Shown: positions 1 through 7,383, numbered from the stretch's first letter. The stretch: DNA of 19,955 nucleotides from JARKQH01 sp964631605 (GCA_964631605.1 CAZVYG010000089.1:1-19955), one strand, 5' to 3'. Notes: generated from the sequence alone by a model not told the origin. Made by a program: numbers and translations.

Positions 1-55
1 GAGCACTTGGTTTGGGACCAAGACGTCGCAGGTTCAAATCCTGTCGCTCCGACCA
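1..55 (+). tRNA. tRNA-Pro (anticodon UGG), 3' part only
   Basis: Only the 3' two thirds of the gene lie in the window. The anticodon stem is CTTGG/CCAAG with the seven-base loop TTTGGGA, which places TGG at the anticodon and reads proline codons. A T arm follows (GCAGG, loop TTCAAAT, CCTGT), then the 3' acceptor strand CGCTCCG, discriminator A and an encoded CCA at 53-55. A run of five T starts at base 56 and could serve termination. The acceptor 5' strand and most of the D arm are cut off by the window edge. Confidence 0.93.
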
Positions 56-226
56 TTTTTCGCACCGGACAAACGAGACTCGCTGACGCATCGCCGTCGT
101 TTCAATTGTTGCTCAACCCACGGCACAACGACAGGCCCGGCTTGCAGACCTCGGCGACCGTCTCGGGGGGGGGCGGCCCGCGGGGCGACTTCCCCTTCGA
201 TATCGAGACGGAGGTGCGCGCGCCGA

Positions 227-1549
227 CTACCGAAGCGGCGGGGCTTGGAGGCGGGAGAAGGCGACGCCTTCAATTTCCACGAGCAGCTCGGGCCGGCAAA
301 CGTCCGCCACGATGTAAAGGGCCGGCACCTGGCCCAACCGGCTTTCGCAAACGGCCTTGCACCGCGCGAAATCCGCCCCCGGTTTGACATACACACGGAC
401 CTTGGCGAGATCCTCGAGCCGGGCCCCCGCGCCCGGAAAGCCATGCGCGGCACAATTCTCGGGGGCAATGAGCCGCTCGATGTTGTCCAGCGTCTGCATC
501 GTTTGCCGTTCGATATCCCCCGGATAAAGACTCTCGGAATTGACAATGCTGGCCGTGCCGGAAATCCAACTGGTGACGTAATCCCCCAGGACCAGCGCCA
601 TGGCGCGGGAGAACTTCGGCGTCTCCGGCGAGTAGGTCGGCGGATACTGATAGGCGGGAATCTGCAAGGGATTCTCGAGCGGAAACAGGCTGACGTCCTC
701 GCGCGCAGTCTGCAAACCCAGGCAGCTCAGCACCAAACCGCCGCCCCGCATGCCGATGCCCGTGCTGGCTGGCAAAACCGCCGCGTTCTTGCGCAGCCCG
801 GGAATCCCATTGCAGAAACCGATGCCGCGGTACGCCTCGGTTCGCGCCCGGTTGAACTCCTTGTAACGCTCCAGTTCCCCCTCCACTTCGTTGATCCCCC
901 CAAGGTAATACCACGTGCGCACGACGTCCTCCAGACCACTGCCGGCCTGGCGGAGCGCCTCCTGCAGCGCCTGGAGCCCGCTGGCGGTCTGCGCATACAC
1001 CCCCGATTCCGACGCGGGAACCTCGATGCCCGCGCAATAGACCCATCGCACGCGGTCGTAACTGACGGTCAGCACCCGGGGCCCAAAGTGCTCAATCTTG
1101 ACTCCTGGCCCTCCCACCGCCCACGCCTCCATCGCCACTGCCGCCCCATTGCACGGCGGCTGAAAAACGTAATTCGTCACGGGCATGCGGGCGCCAAAAT
1201 ACTCGGCCAGCAAACGCTCGGCCGCCTGCTGGTCGCCCGGCTCGCGAAGGAATACCGTCAGCAGCGTCACCTCCAGAGGCTGCGGCTGTCCCTCGAGGCT
1301 CGCGGCCAACAAGCCCAAAACTTCGCCGGCCTGGTCCTCAAACCCGCCCCGGGCTTCGGGACACAACAGCAAGCCCATCCGCGCCGAATCCCCCAAGTCA
1401 ACATACGAACATTGCGCACGGTCCCCAAAGGCCCGCCCGGAGAGGAAACGGACCATCTGCTCCGCCTGCGCCAGGCGCACTGTTTCGCCTCGTTGCGCGC
1501 GCGCCGCTTTTGTCTCGCGCCTGCGCGCGCCAAGTGGACTTGCAATCAT
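227..1549 (-). CDS. Rid-superfamily, chorismatase (FkbO/Hyg5/XanB2)-like protein
   Basis: This 440-residue protein appears to hold two tandem YjgF/RidA-like folds. The C-terminal half follows the layout of the chorismatase family as I remember it: a YYLGGIN...ERYKEFNRAR segment, a LPASTGIGM segment, ENPLQIPAYQYP, then SGTASI at residues 330-335, and near the end a RidA-type LVEIEG. Chorismatases hydrolyse chorismate to hydroxybenzoates or dihydroxy acids, but the family motif GTASIVGHES reads GTASIVNSES here, so the activity is uncertain. No signal peptide is seen, which suggests a cytosolic protein. It stands alone, divergent from the feo operon, with no menaquinone or secondary-metabolite genes nearby. 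The ATG at 1549 lacks a clear ribosome binding site, so the true start may lie further in. It could instead be a plain RidA-type deaminase relative. The fold is fairly sure, the reaction is not. Confidence 0.72.
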   Translation of the reverse strand: MIASPLGARRRETKAARAQRGETVRLAQAEQMVRFLSGRAFGDRAQCSYVDLGDSARMGLLLCPEARGGFEDQAGEVLGLLAASLEGQPQPLEVTLLTVFLREPGDQQAAERLLAEYFGARMPVTNYVFQPPCNGAAVAMEAWAVGGPGVKIEHFGPRVLTVSYDRVRWVYCAGIEVPASESGVYAQTASGLQALQEALRQAGSGLEDVVRTWYYLGGINEVEGELERYKEFNRARTEAYRGIGFCNGIPGLRKNAAVLPASTGIGMRGGGLVLSCLGLQTAREDVSLFPLENPLQIPAYQYPPTYSPETPKFSRAMALVLGDYVTSWISGTASIVNSESLYPGDIERQTMQTLDNIERLIAPENCAAHGFPGAGARLEDLAKVRVYVKPGADFARCKAVCESRLGQVPALYIVADVCRPELLVEIEGVAFSRLQAPPLR

Positions 1550-1582
1550 AATAACACGTCTGTGCAGCAGGATTACTGCCCG

Positions 1583-1651
1583 GCCACAATGGAGTGGCTA
1601 CTTGTCTAGAGTAAAAGCCGGGTGGAAGGCTTTATCCTATTTTGTTTTTTT
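1583..1651 (+). promoter_or_regulatory. possible folded leader with T-rich tract upstream of feoA
   Basis: Two short hairpins lie in the spacer between the divergent Rid-like gene and feoA: GCCAC/GTGGC at 1583-1598 with a six-base loop, and AAAGCC/GGCTTT at 1614-1633. The second is followed by a T-rich stretch at 1639-1651. Read on the plus strand this resembles a weak intrinsic terminator, which would make sense as an attenuator in the feo leader. The stems are short and the T tract begins about six bases past the stem, so this may be chance. No known riboswitch class was recognised. Confidence 0.25.
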
Positions 1652-1688
1652 CCAACCTTTTTTTGCCATTTCTTGCCGGGAATCTTCT

Positions 1689-1719
1689 TGCAACCGAGTC
1701 TCAACCAGCCTAGGTTGCA
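1689..1719. promoter_or_regulatory. inverted repeat just upstream of feoA, candidate operator
   Basis: TGCAACC at 1689-1695 and its exact reverse complement GGTTGCA at 1713-1719 are separated by 17 bases. A second nested dyad, CAACC-AGCCTA-GGTTG, shares the right arm (1703-1717). The right arm ends five bases before the feoA GTG. Such a dyad could be a repressor site, for instance for an iron-responsive Fur or DtxR-type protein, but it does not match a consensus I know for either, so the regulator is unassigned. Confidence 0.3.
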
Positions 1720-1724
1720 CCGCT

Positions 1725-2021
1725 GTGAAAGAGCCGGTGTCGCAACCTTATACCGTGATCCAAGGCCAATGCGCGGGAACGCAGGTTTGTCCGCTGAGCC
1801 GTGTGCAGGCCGGCCAGACCGTCTGCATTAAAGGCCTGGTCGCGTCCCCGGAAACTTGCAACCGTTTGCGCGAGCTTGGGTTTTGCGAGGAGCAGAGGGT
1901 GCGACTCTTGGCCCGGAACGCCACGTTCATCTGTCAAGTGTGCAACGCGCGACTGGGGATCAGCGAGAAACTGGCCGAGAGCATCCTGGTCGAGGCGATG
2001 CCTCACGCGCGGCACGGTTGA
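1725..2021 (+). CDS. feoA: FeoA-family protein, cysteine-rich variant
   Basis: This small protein of 98 residues has the SH3-like FeoA pattern: CPLSRVQAGQTVCIKGL, then a helix with RLRELGF, then a last strand region ending GISEKLAESILVEA. FeoA is a cytosolic partner that supports FeoB during ferrous iron uptake. It is unusual in carrying seven cysteines (residues 16, 22, 34, 45, 54, 70 and 73), including a CxxC at 70-73, where the paired FeoA downstream has none. These might bind metal or an Fe-S cluster, which is inference. No in-frame ATG exists. I chose GTG at 1725, while a GTG at 1737 preceded by AAAGAG is an alternative that removes four residues. It is the first gene of the feo operon, 17 bases ahead of the second FeoA. 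Confidence 0.85.
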   Translation: MKEPVSQPYTVIQGQCAGTQVCPLSRVQAGQTVCIKGLVASPETCNRLRELGFCEEQRVRLLARNATFICQVCNARLGISEKLAESILVEAMPHARHG

Positions 2022-2038
2022 GGCCGCCGCACGCTGCC

Positions 2039-2281
2039 ATGTCTGCGCAGATTCAGCCCTTGACCCGGATTGCCGCCGGAAGCCGCGCCACGGTGGCTGA
2101 GATCAAGCTGCCTGCGGAATCCCGGCCGCGTCTGATGGAAATGGGATTGCTGGTGGGAACCCCCGTCGAACTCATCCGCTTTGCGCCCCTGGGCGACCCG
2201 GTGGAAATCAAGGTTCGGGGCTACAACCTGACTTTGCGGAGGCACGAGGCGGAGCAGATTCTCGTGCGCCAGGGCGAGTGA
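2039..2281 (+). CDS. feoA: FeoA-family protein, ferrous iron transport accessory
   Basis: The product is an 80-residue standard FeoA domain of normal family length. It starts PLTRIAAGSRATVAEI, continues with the RLMEMGLLVGTPVELIRFAP core, and ends VEIKVRGYNLTLRRHEAEQI. It has no cysteines. It probably acts on the cytoplasmic side as an SH3-like partner of FeoB. The stop codon TGA (2279-2281) shares its last base with the feoB ATG in a TGATG arrangement, which suggests translational coupling. There is no obvious strong ribosome binding site before its own ATG, so it may depend on translation of the upstream FeoA. Two different FeoA proteins before FeoB imply division of labour rather than simple duplication, since they share little beyond the fold. 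Confidence 0.93.
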   Translation: MSAQIQPLTRIAAGSRATVAEIKLPAESRPRLMEMGLLVGTPVELIRFAPLGDPVEIKVRGYNLTLRRHEAEQILVRQGE

Positions 2282-4620
2282 TGACCCCCGGCCCGACCAG
2301 CCTTCCCGCCGGCAGCGCCGTTCCTTCGCATCTGACCCCTCGAACGGAGCCCAGCCCGGCCGCTGCGGCCCAGCCCTCCACCAAGGTTCCCGCCGGCGTC
2401 CCGCTGGTGGTGTTGACCGGCAATCCGAACTGTGGAAAAACCACTGTCTTCAACGCCCTTACCGGTTTGCGCGCCAAGGTTGGCAACTATGCCGGTGTCA
2501 CCGTCGAGCGCAAGGAGGGCCGCCTGCAGGGCGCCCCGCCGGGGATGAAAGTCAGGCTGCTGGATTTGCCCGGAACTTACAGCCTCAGCCCCCAGTCGTT
2601 GGATGAACAAATCGCGCGCGACGTGCTGCTCAATCGGCTGGCGGAGTTGCCGGCCCCCGCGCTGGTTGTGGTGGTGGTGGATGCCTCAAACCTCCAGCGA
2701 AATCTGTATTACACCACCCAGATCATCGAGTTGGGGTACCCCACGCTCATCGCGCTGAACATGATGGATGTGGCCGAGGCCAACGGCCATCATATCCATG
2801 TCGAAAAACTCGCCGAGGCGCTCGGCGTGCCTGTTCTCCCGCTCGTTGCCAGCGAGGGCAAGGGGATTGCCGAACTTCGCCAAAGCATCCTCCGGGCGCT
2901 GGCCAACGGGCCAGCGCCGAAACGGGATCGTTTCTGCGAGCTGCCGCCGCCGCTGGAGCGGGAGGCGGAGGCGCTGGCGGGTCTGCTGGCGGAGACGTTC
3001 CGGGAGCGAAAAGCGCAGGCGCGCGCTGAAGCGCTGTTGATTCTGGGGAATGAGAGGGCCCTGGCCTCGTCCGCACAGCATTATCCGGCCCCAATCCCGG
3101 CCGCCGTAACCGAAGCGCGCAAACGCCTCGAAAGCGCGGGGATAGACTGGCGCAGCGCCATCATTGAAAGCCGCTACGCGGCCATTGCGCGGCTCCAGCA
3201 GGCCGTCACGACTGAATCCCCGGGTTCCGGCGAGACCTTCAGCGACCGGCTCGATCGGGTTCTCACGCATAAAATCTGGGGCACCGTGATCTTCCTGGCG
3301 CTCATGCTGTTGATGTTCCAAAGCATCTTCACCTTCGCGCGGCTCCCGATGGATGCGCTTCAGGCCGGCGTGGATTTGCTCGGCCGCGCGGTCGAGAGCT
3401 GGCTGCCCCCGGGCGATCTAACCAGCCTGTTGGTGGACGGCGTGATCGCCGGCGTTGGCGCCGTGGTGATTTTCCTCCCCCAAATCCTGCTGCTGTTCCT
3501 GTTCATCGGCTTTCTCGAAGACACCGGCTACATGGCTCGCGCGGCCTTCCTCATGGACCGTCTAATGAGCAAGGTGGGGCTCCATGGCAAGAGCTTCATT
3601 CCCATGCTCAGTTCCTTCGCCTGCGCCATCCCGGGAATCATGGCGACGCGAACCATCGAAAGCCCCAAGGACCGCCTGGTCACCATCCTGGTGGCGCCGC
3701 TGATGAGCTGCTCCGCCCGGCTGCCGGTTTATACCGTGCTGATCGCGGCCTGCATCCCGGACATCAGACTCGTGGGGGTGCTGAAACTGGCGGGCTTGAC
3801 CCTGCTGGGCATGTATCTGCTGGGCATTGTGGCGGCGCTGGCGATGGCGTGGCTGTTCAAAAGAACGCTGCTCAAGGGGGATCCCCCGCTCCTCATCATG
3901 GAACTGCCCCCGTACAAACGCCCCCTGTTGCGGGTGGTGGCCCGACACATGTGGGACCGCTCGAAAATCTTCCTGCGGCAAGCCGGAACGGTCATCCTCG
4001 GCATCAACATCGTGCTTTGGTTTCTGGCCACCTACCCTCGCGATTCCCAGACGCAACAAGCCTTCGAAGCTCGCCGCGCCGAACTCCGCGCCCAGATTCA
4101 ATCGCCCTCCTCGAACGCCCCGGACAACGCCTCCCGGTCACACAGCCAGTTGGAGCACGAGCTGGCCGCGCTGGAAAGCGCGCATGCGAGCGCGCAGTTG
4201 CAACACAGCTTTGCCGGCAGCCTCGGCCGCCTCATTGAACCCATCATCGCTCCTTTGGGCTTCGACTGGAAGATGGGCATCGGCATCATCTCCTCCTTTG
4301 CCGCCCGCGAAGTCTTCGTCAGCACCATGTCCATTGTTTACAATGTCGGCGCGGCGGACGGCGCCCCGGGCACGGAAGGCATCGTGCAAACGCTCAAAGC
4401 CCAGCGTCGAGCCGACGGCACCCCGGTTTACACCGCGTTGACAGGCTTGACGCTCATGGTTTTTTACGTGTTCGCCCTGCAATGTGTGAGCACCGTGGCG
4501 GTCGTCAAGCGCGAAACCAACTCCTGGAAATGGCCCCTCTTCCAGTGGTGTTACCTCGGGCTGCTCGCCTGGACCCTTGCCTTTATTACTTACCGAGTGG
4601 GATTGCTGCTCTCCGCTTGA
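2281..4620 (+). CDS. feoB: ferrous iron transport protein B
   Basis: FeoB is the inner-membrane ferrous iron permease with an N-terminal GTPase. The 779-residue product shows all G-protein motifs: GNPNCGKTT (residues 47-55), NYAGVTVE for G2, DLPGTYS from residue 95, NMMD from 160, and SEGKG near 190. A helical spacer region follows, then the membrane core from about residue 335, with Gate-type segments such as GFLEDTGYMARAAFLMDR and SSFACAIPGIMATR, and a later SSFAAREVFVSTMSIVYN. A charged, probably coiled stretch at about 600-650 sits between membrane helices, as in many FeoB proteins. The first 35 residues are a low-complexity Pro/Ala/Ser extension ahead of the G domain. The ATG at 2281 overlaps the feoA stop; a GTG one codon upstream (2278) is equally possible. 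No feoC is present. Confidence 0.97.
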   Translation: MTPGPTSLPAGSAVPSHLTPRTEPSPAAAAQPSTKVPAGVPLVVLTGNPNCGKTTVFNALTGLRAKVGNYAGVTVERKEGRLQGAPPGMKVRLLDLPGTYSLSPQSLDEQIARDVLLNRLAELPAPALVVVVVDASNLQRNLYYTTQIIELGYPTLIALNMMDVAEANGHHIHVEKLAEALGVPVLPLVASEGKGIAELRQSILRALANGPAPKRDRFCELPPPLEREAEALAGLLAETFRERKAQARAEALLILGNERALASSAQHYPAPIPAAVTEARKRLESAGIDWRSAIIESRYAAIARLQQAVTTESPGSGETFSDRLDRVLTHKIWGTVIFLALMLLMFQSIFTFARLPMDALQAGVDLLGRAVESWLPPGDLTSLLVDGVIAGVGAVVIFLPQILLLFLFIGFLEDTGYMARAAFLMDRLMSKVGLHGKSFIPMLSSFACAIPGIMATRTIESPKDRLVTILVAPLMSCSARLPVYTVLIAACIPDIRLVGVLKLAGLTLLGMYLLGIVAALAMAWLFKRTLLKGDPPLLIMELPPYKRPLLRVVARHMWDRSKIFLRQAGTVILGINIVLWFLATYPRDSQTQQAFEARRAELRAQIQSPSSNAPDNASRSHSQLEHELAALESAHASAQLQHSFAGSLGRLIEPIIAPLGFDWKMGIGIISSFAAREVFVSTMSIVYNVGAADGAPGTEGIVQTLKAQRRADGTPVYTALTGLTLMVFYVFALQCVSTVAVVKRETNSWKWPLFQWCYLGLLAWTLAFITYRVGLLLSA

Positions 4621-4661
4621 TCACTCCCGCGACCGATTCCCGCCGCAAAATGGCTGGACAA

Positions 4662-4764
4662 CCGGGCGAAACCTCTGGTATTCAAGGCACAACAAGCCAC
4701 TCTCATTGCGGTTTGCCCGGGCTTGGGCAGCAAGTCTCTCTTAAGGGACGCGGTGTGACTGCCT
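4662..4764 (+). ncRNA. possible structured leader RNA of the symporter module
   Basis: The 225-base gap between feoB and the small membrane gene can fold. CCGGGC-G-AAACC at 4662-4673 pairs with GGTTT-GCCCGG at 4710-4720, giving 11 base pairs with one bulged G and enclosing 36 bases. Directly after it, GGGCAG (4725-4730) pairs with CTGCCT (4759-4764, one G-T pair), enclosing an inner hairpin GTCTC/GGGAC (4734-4738 with 4745-4749, one G-T pair). About 80 bases then remain to the GTG start at 4846. This could be a cis-regulatory leader or the 3' end of the feo transcript. It matches no riboswitch class that I recognise, and without an alignment it remains a fold by eye. Confidence 0.3.
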
Positions 4765-4845
4765 GGCCTGAGCAAGGCGCGATTCCGCGGGTGCGGCCGG
4801 GGTGAGCGAATGGAGTCAGCAAGAAACTGTAACCGAGGAACAACC

Positions 4846-5016
4846 GTGTTAGGCATCGAAGATAAATGGGTGGCGCTGGCATACCTGTTATGTGTCGCCG
4901 CGTCGGCGCTGTGCATCTCGTATGGGTTGGCGCGCTGGAACAAGGGGGACGAACCCGTGGACGAGGCCGACAAACGCTGGGCGGAGCACGAAACCCGGGA
5001 GAGCGAGGAACTCTAA
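4846..5016 (+). CDS. small membrane protein, symporter accessory subunit
   Basis: The 56-residue product starts LGIEDKWVALAYLLCVAASA, runs through one hydrophobic helix (about residues 7-27), and then turns into the basic-acidic tail YGLARWNKGDEPVDEADKRW. This pattern is the one I know from tiny proteins encoded directly before sodium:solute symporters, annotated as symporter small accessory protein. I chose GTG at 4846 because GAGG at 4835-4838 lies seven bases upstream; an upstream ATG at 4810 would add 12 residues that do not fit the family. It lies 56 bases before the symporter and is probably co-transcribed. It likely sits in the inner membrane beside the transporter. Its exact role is not established. 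Confidence 0.82.
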   Translation: MLGIEDKWVALAYLLCVAASALCISYGLARWNKGDEPVDEADKRWAEHETRESEEL

Positions 5017-5072
5017 CTCGCGAGCCTGAGACCTCAAAACATGCGCGCATTCAAACTGGAAAGAGACACCTT

Positions 5073-7070
5073 ATGATGTTCGCCCAAGTTGATTTTTGGG
5101 ATTTGGCGTGGGTGCTGGTTTACATGGCCGCCGTGGGTTACCTGGGCTGGCTGGGCTATTGCCACACGAAAAATGCAACCGACTACCTGGTGGCGGGACG
5201 AAAGGTGCATCCTTTCATCATGGCGATGAGCTACGGGGCGACGTTCATTTCGACCAGTGCCATTGTGGGTTTCGGTGGCGTGGCCGGCCTGTTTGGGATG
5301 AGTCTGCTGTGGCTGACCTTCTTCAACATCTTCGCCGGCATCTTTATCGCATTTATTGTTCTGGGGGGGCCCACCCGTCGCATGGGTCATCGGCTGGATG
5401 CCCATACGTTTCCCGAGCTGATGGGGCGGCGATATGATTCGCGCTTTATCCAGGTGCTGGCCGGCCTGATTATTTTCTGCGTCATGCCCTTGTACGCCGC
5501 CGCGGTGCTCATCGGGGGCACGGAGTTTATGGCGACAGCGTTCGGCATGGACTACACCACTGCGCTCTTCGTATTCGCGGTGGTGACCGGCGTTTACGTG
5601 TTTTTCGGCGGGCTCAAGGGCGTGTTGTACACGGATACTTTCCAAGGCGTTATCATGACCGTGGGCATGCTCATTCTCTTGATCTGGGCCTACGCCTCCG
5701 TCGGCGGCGTTGTCACCGGCCATACCGAGCTGACAGCCATGAAGGACCAGGCCTTTGTCGGCTTCAAAAAGATCGGGCATCAGGGGTGGACCGCCATGCC
5801 CAGGTTCGGATGGGGAAAACCTGACTACAACCTCTGGTGGATCGTGGTGAGCACGCTGGTCATGGGCGTGGGCATCGGCGTGCTGGCCCAACCGCAATTG
5901 GTGCTTCGGTTTCTGACCGTCAAATCCGGAAGGGAACTCAATCGCGCCCTCGTGTATGGGGGCACCTTTATTTTGCTGATGACCGGCGTGGCCTTCACGG
6001 TTGGGGCGCTTTCCAACATTTATTTCTTCAAGCGCGAGAAAGTGGTGGGCAGGATCATCGGCCGGGAGGAGGCCAAGGTCATCGCCAAGAAGGAACCTGG
6101 ACAGAAGCCAGCCACGGTGCCTTGCGTGTTGCTGCATGTGGACACCACCGGCACCGGCAAAGCCGACACGCACCTGGTCGAGAAAGGAATGGATGTCCCC
6201 GGACCGGACGGCAAGATTGTTCCCTGGTCCAAATTGATGCCCCAGGCTCAGATCTCCGAACTGCCCGATGGCCGCGCGGAAATCCTCCCCCGCGCCTCGA
6301 GTTTCACCCGCGCAGTGGTTCCCGCCGGCTCAGATTGGGTGTTTAACCCGGACAGCATCATCCCCACATACATCACCGCCGCAATGCCGCGGTGGTTCAA
6401 AGTCGTGTTCCTGCTCACCCTCCTGGCTGCGGCGATGAGCACCATGTCCAGCCAGTGTCACACCCTGGGCAGCGCCATCGGGCATGACGTCTTCGGGCAG
6501 CTCTTTGGTCGCCGGAAGCCCGAGGCGTCACCCGCCGAAGCCACGGGAGGCAAACAGACGATCCCTGTGGCATTTGCCAACTCGGGCGGCGCCGCACCCG
6601 CCGGGCAGACCTCCAGCCGCACGATCGTCATTGTTCGCGCGGGCATTGTCCTGGGTTTGCTCCTGGCGGTCCTGTTCGCCTACTTCACCCGAGGGGGTTA
6701 CATCATCGCCCGGGCCACCGCGATTTTCTTCGGGTTGTGCGCGTCGGCGTTCCTGCCGGCGTTTGTGGGGGGCTTGTTCTTCCGGCGGATCACCAAAGCG
6801 GGGGCCATCAGCTCGATGGTCGTCGGCCTGTTGGTGACGGCCTTCTGGCTGGTCCTGGTCAAAGAGGCTGAGGCGGGGGCTATCGGCCTGGTCCGGCTGA
6901 TCACCGGCGGACCCAACAGCATTCTGGCCAATTACCCCAACTGGCCGGTGGTGGACCCGCTCTTCGTCGCGTTGCCCCTCTCGGCGCTGACCGCGCTGGT
7001 CGTCAGCCTGTTTACGCAACCCCCGCCGCGCGCGCACCTGACCAAGTGCTTTGGCGCCGGGGCCTTGTGA
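5073..7070 (+). CDS. sodium:solute symporter family (SSS) transporter
   Basis: The 665-residue protein is rich in membrane helices. Its start FAQVDFWDLAWVLVYMAAVG is the usual first helix, followed by NATDYLVAGRKVHPFIMAMS and ATFISTSAIVGFGG, typical of the family. The signature area FFGGLKGVLYTDTFQGVIM is present near residue 175. Such carriers move a small solute inward with sodium; the substrate cannot be told from sequence. A hydrophilic insert of about 110 residues (about 316-428) sits between two helices and contains strand-like segments and GTGKADTHLVEKG. A Gly/Ala-rich hydrophilic loop also occurs around 490-515. ATG at 5073 is preceded by GGAAAGAG; a second ATG follows at once at 5076. 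It forms a module with the small accessory gene. The C-terminus reaches LFTQPPPRAHLTKCF. Confidence 0.93.
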   Translation: MMFAQVDFWDLAWVLVYMAAVGYLGWLGYCHTKNATDYLVAGRKVHPFIMAMSYGATFISTSAIVGFGGVAGLFGMSLLWLTFFNIFAGIFIAFIVLGGPTRRMGHRLDAHTFPELMGRRYDSRFIQVLAGLIIFCVMPLYAAAVLIGGTEFMATAFGMDYTTALFVFAVVTGVYVFFGGLKGVLYTDTFQGVIMTVGMLILLIWAYASVGGVVTGHTELTAMKDQAFVGFKKIGHQGWTAMPRFGWGKPDYNLWWIVVSTLVMGVGIGVLAQPQLVLRFLTVKSGRELNRALVYGGTFILLMTGVAFTVGALSNIYFFKREKVVGRIIGREEAKVIAKKEPGQKPATVPCVLLHVDTTGTGKADTHLVEKGMDVPGPDGKIVPWSKLMPQAQISELPDGRAEILPRASSFTRAVVPAGSDWVFNPDSIIPTYITAAMPRWFKVVFLLTLLAAAMSTMSSQCHTLGSAIGHDVFGQLFGRRKPEASPAEATGGKQTIPVAFANSGGAAPAGQTSSRTIVIVRAGIVLGLLLAVLFAYFTRGGYIIARATAIFFGLCASAFLPAFVGGLFFRRITKAGAISSMVVGLLVTAFWLVLVKEAEAGAIGLVRLITGGPNSILANYPNWPVVDPLFVALPLSALTALVVSLFTQPPPRAHLTKCFGAGAL

Positions 7071-7090
7071 ATTCACCCGCCCCTGCCCTG

Positions 7091-7112
7091 CGCCAGGACA
7101 AATTGCCTGGCG
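7091..7112 (+). terminator. hairpin after the symporter gene
   Basis: CGCCAGG (7091-7097) and CCTGGCG (7106-7112) form a perfect 7-base-pair stem with an eight-base loop, 20 bases after the symporter stop codon. There is no T run after it, so it may protect the 3' end of the transcript or act with a second hairpin at 7150-7172 rather than terminate alone. Confidence 0.4.
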
Positions 7113-7149
7113 GGACAATTGGCAGCCGTGCGGTTTCCCTCGGGAGCAA

Positions 7150-7172
7150 CCGCGCTGGATTCACCAGCGCGG
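7150..7172. terminator. GC-rich hairpin between convergent symporter and csp
   Basis: CCGCGCTGG (7150-7158) and CCAGCGCGG (7164-7172) make a perfect 9-base-pair stem with a five-base loop. It begins one base beyond the stop codon of the minus-strand cold-shock gene and lies 80 bases past the plus-strand symporter stop, so it could end transcription in both directions. Neither side has a long T tract. Confidence 0.5.
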
Positions 7173-7173
7173 A

Positions 7174-7383
7174 TTACATCGCCTGGGGACGTTGAACATT
7201 CTCCGCTTTGGGGCCTTTGTCGCTGGCTACGAGATCAAAGATGACCTCCTCGCCTTCGTGCAAAGTTTTGAAGCCTTCGCCCTTGATCGAGGTGTGATGC
7301 ACAAAGACATCCCTGCCATCGGGTTGGGCGATGAAGCCGTAACCACTTTTATTATTCCACCACTTAACCTTGCCGCTGGCCAT
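7174..7383 (-). CDS. cold-shock domain protein
   Basis: The 69-residue protein is a single cold-shock domain, an OB-fold that binds single-stranded RNA and DNA. It starts with ASGKVKWWNNKSGYGFI, in which SGYGFI (residues 13-18) is the RNP1 motif, and VFVHHTSI (26-33) is RNP2. The remaining GEEVIFDLVASDKGPKAENV closes the barrel, and the length is normal for the family. The ATG at 7383 is preceded on the minus strand by GGAG at 7392-7395 with eight bases between, which decides the start; the longer open frame to 7458 adds residues that do not belong to the domain. It converges with the symporter gene and is probably monocistronic. Such proteins act as RNA chaperones; cold induction cannot be judged from sequence. 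Confidence 0.96.
   Translation of the reverse strand: MASGKVKWWNNKSGYGFIAQPDGRDVFVHHTSIKGEGFKTLHEGEEVIFDLVASDKGPKAENVQRPQAM

Noticed and set aside
165..173. Run of nine G
   Set aside because: A homopolymer in GC-rich intergenic DNA; it may be a sequencing or assembly weakness and shows no link to a gene start.
245..1609. Open frame of 454 codons on the plus strand opposite the Rid-like gene
   Set aside because: No recognisable motif; the composition is rich in Arg, His and Gln. The minus-strand frame contains the conserved Rid/chorismatase segments.
4662..4764. Cobalamin or c-di-GMP riboswitch
   Set aside because: GCCACT and GGGACGC resemble pieces of these classes, but the remaining conserved blocks and their order are missing.
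5034..6173. Open frame of 379 codons on the minus strand opposite the symporter
   Set aside because: The sequence is dominated by His, Gln, Pro and Gly, as expected for the reverse of membrane helix codons, and there is no domain.
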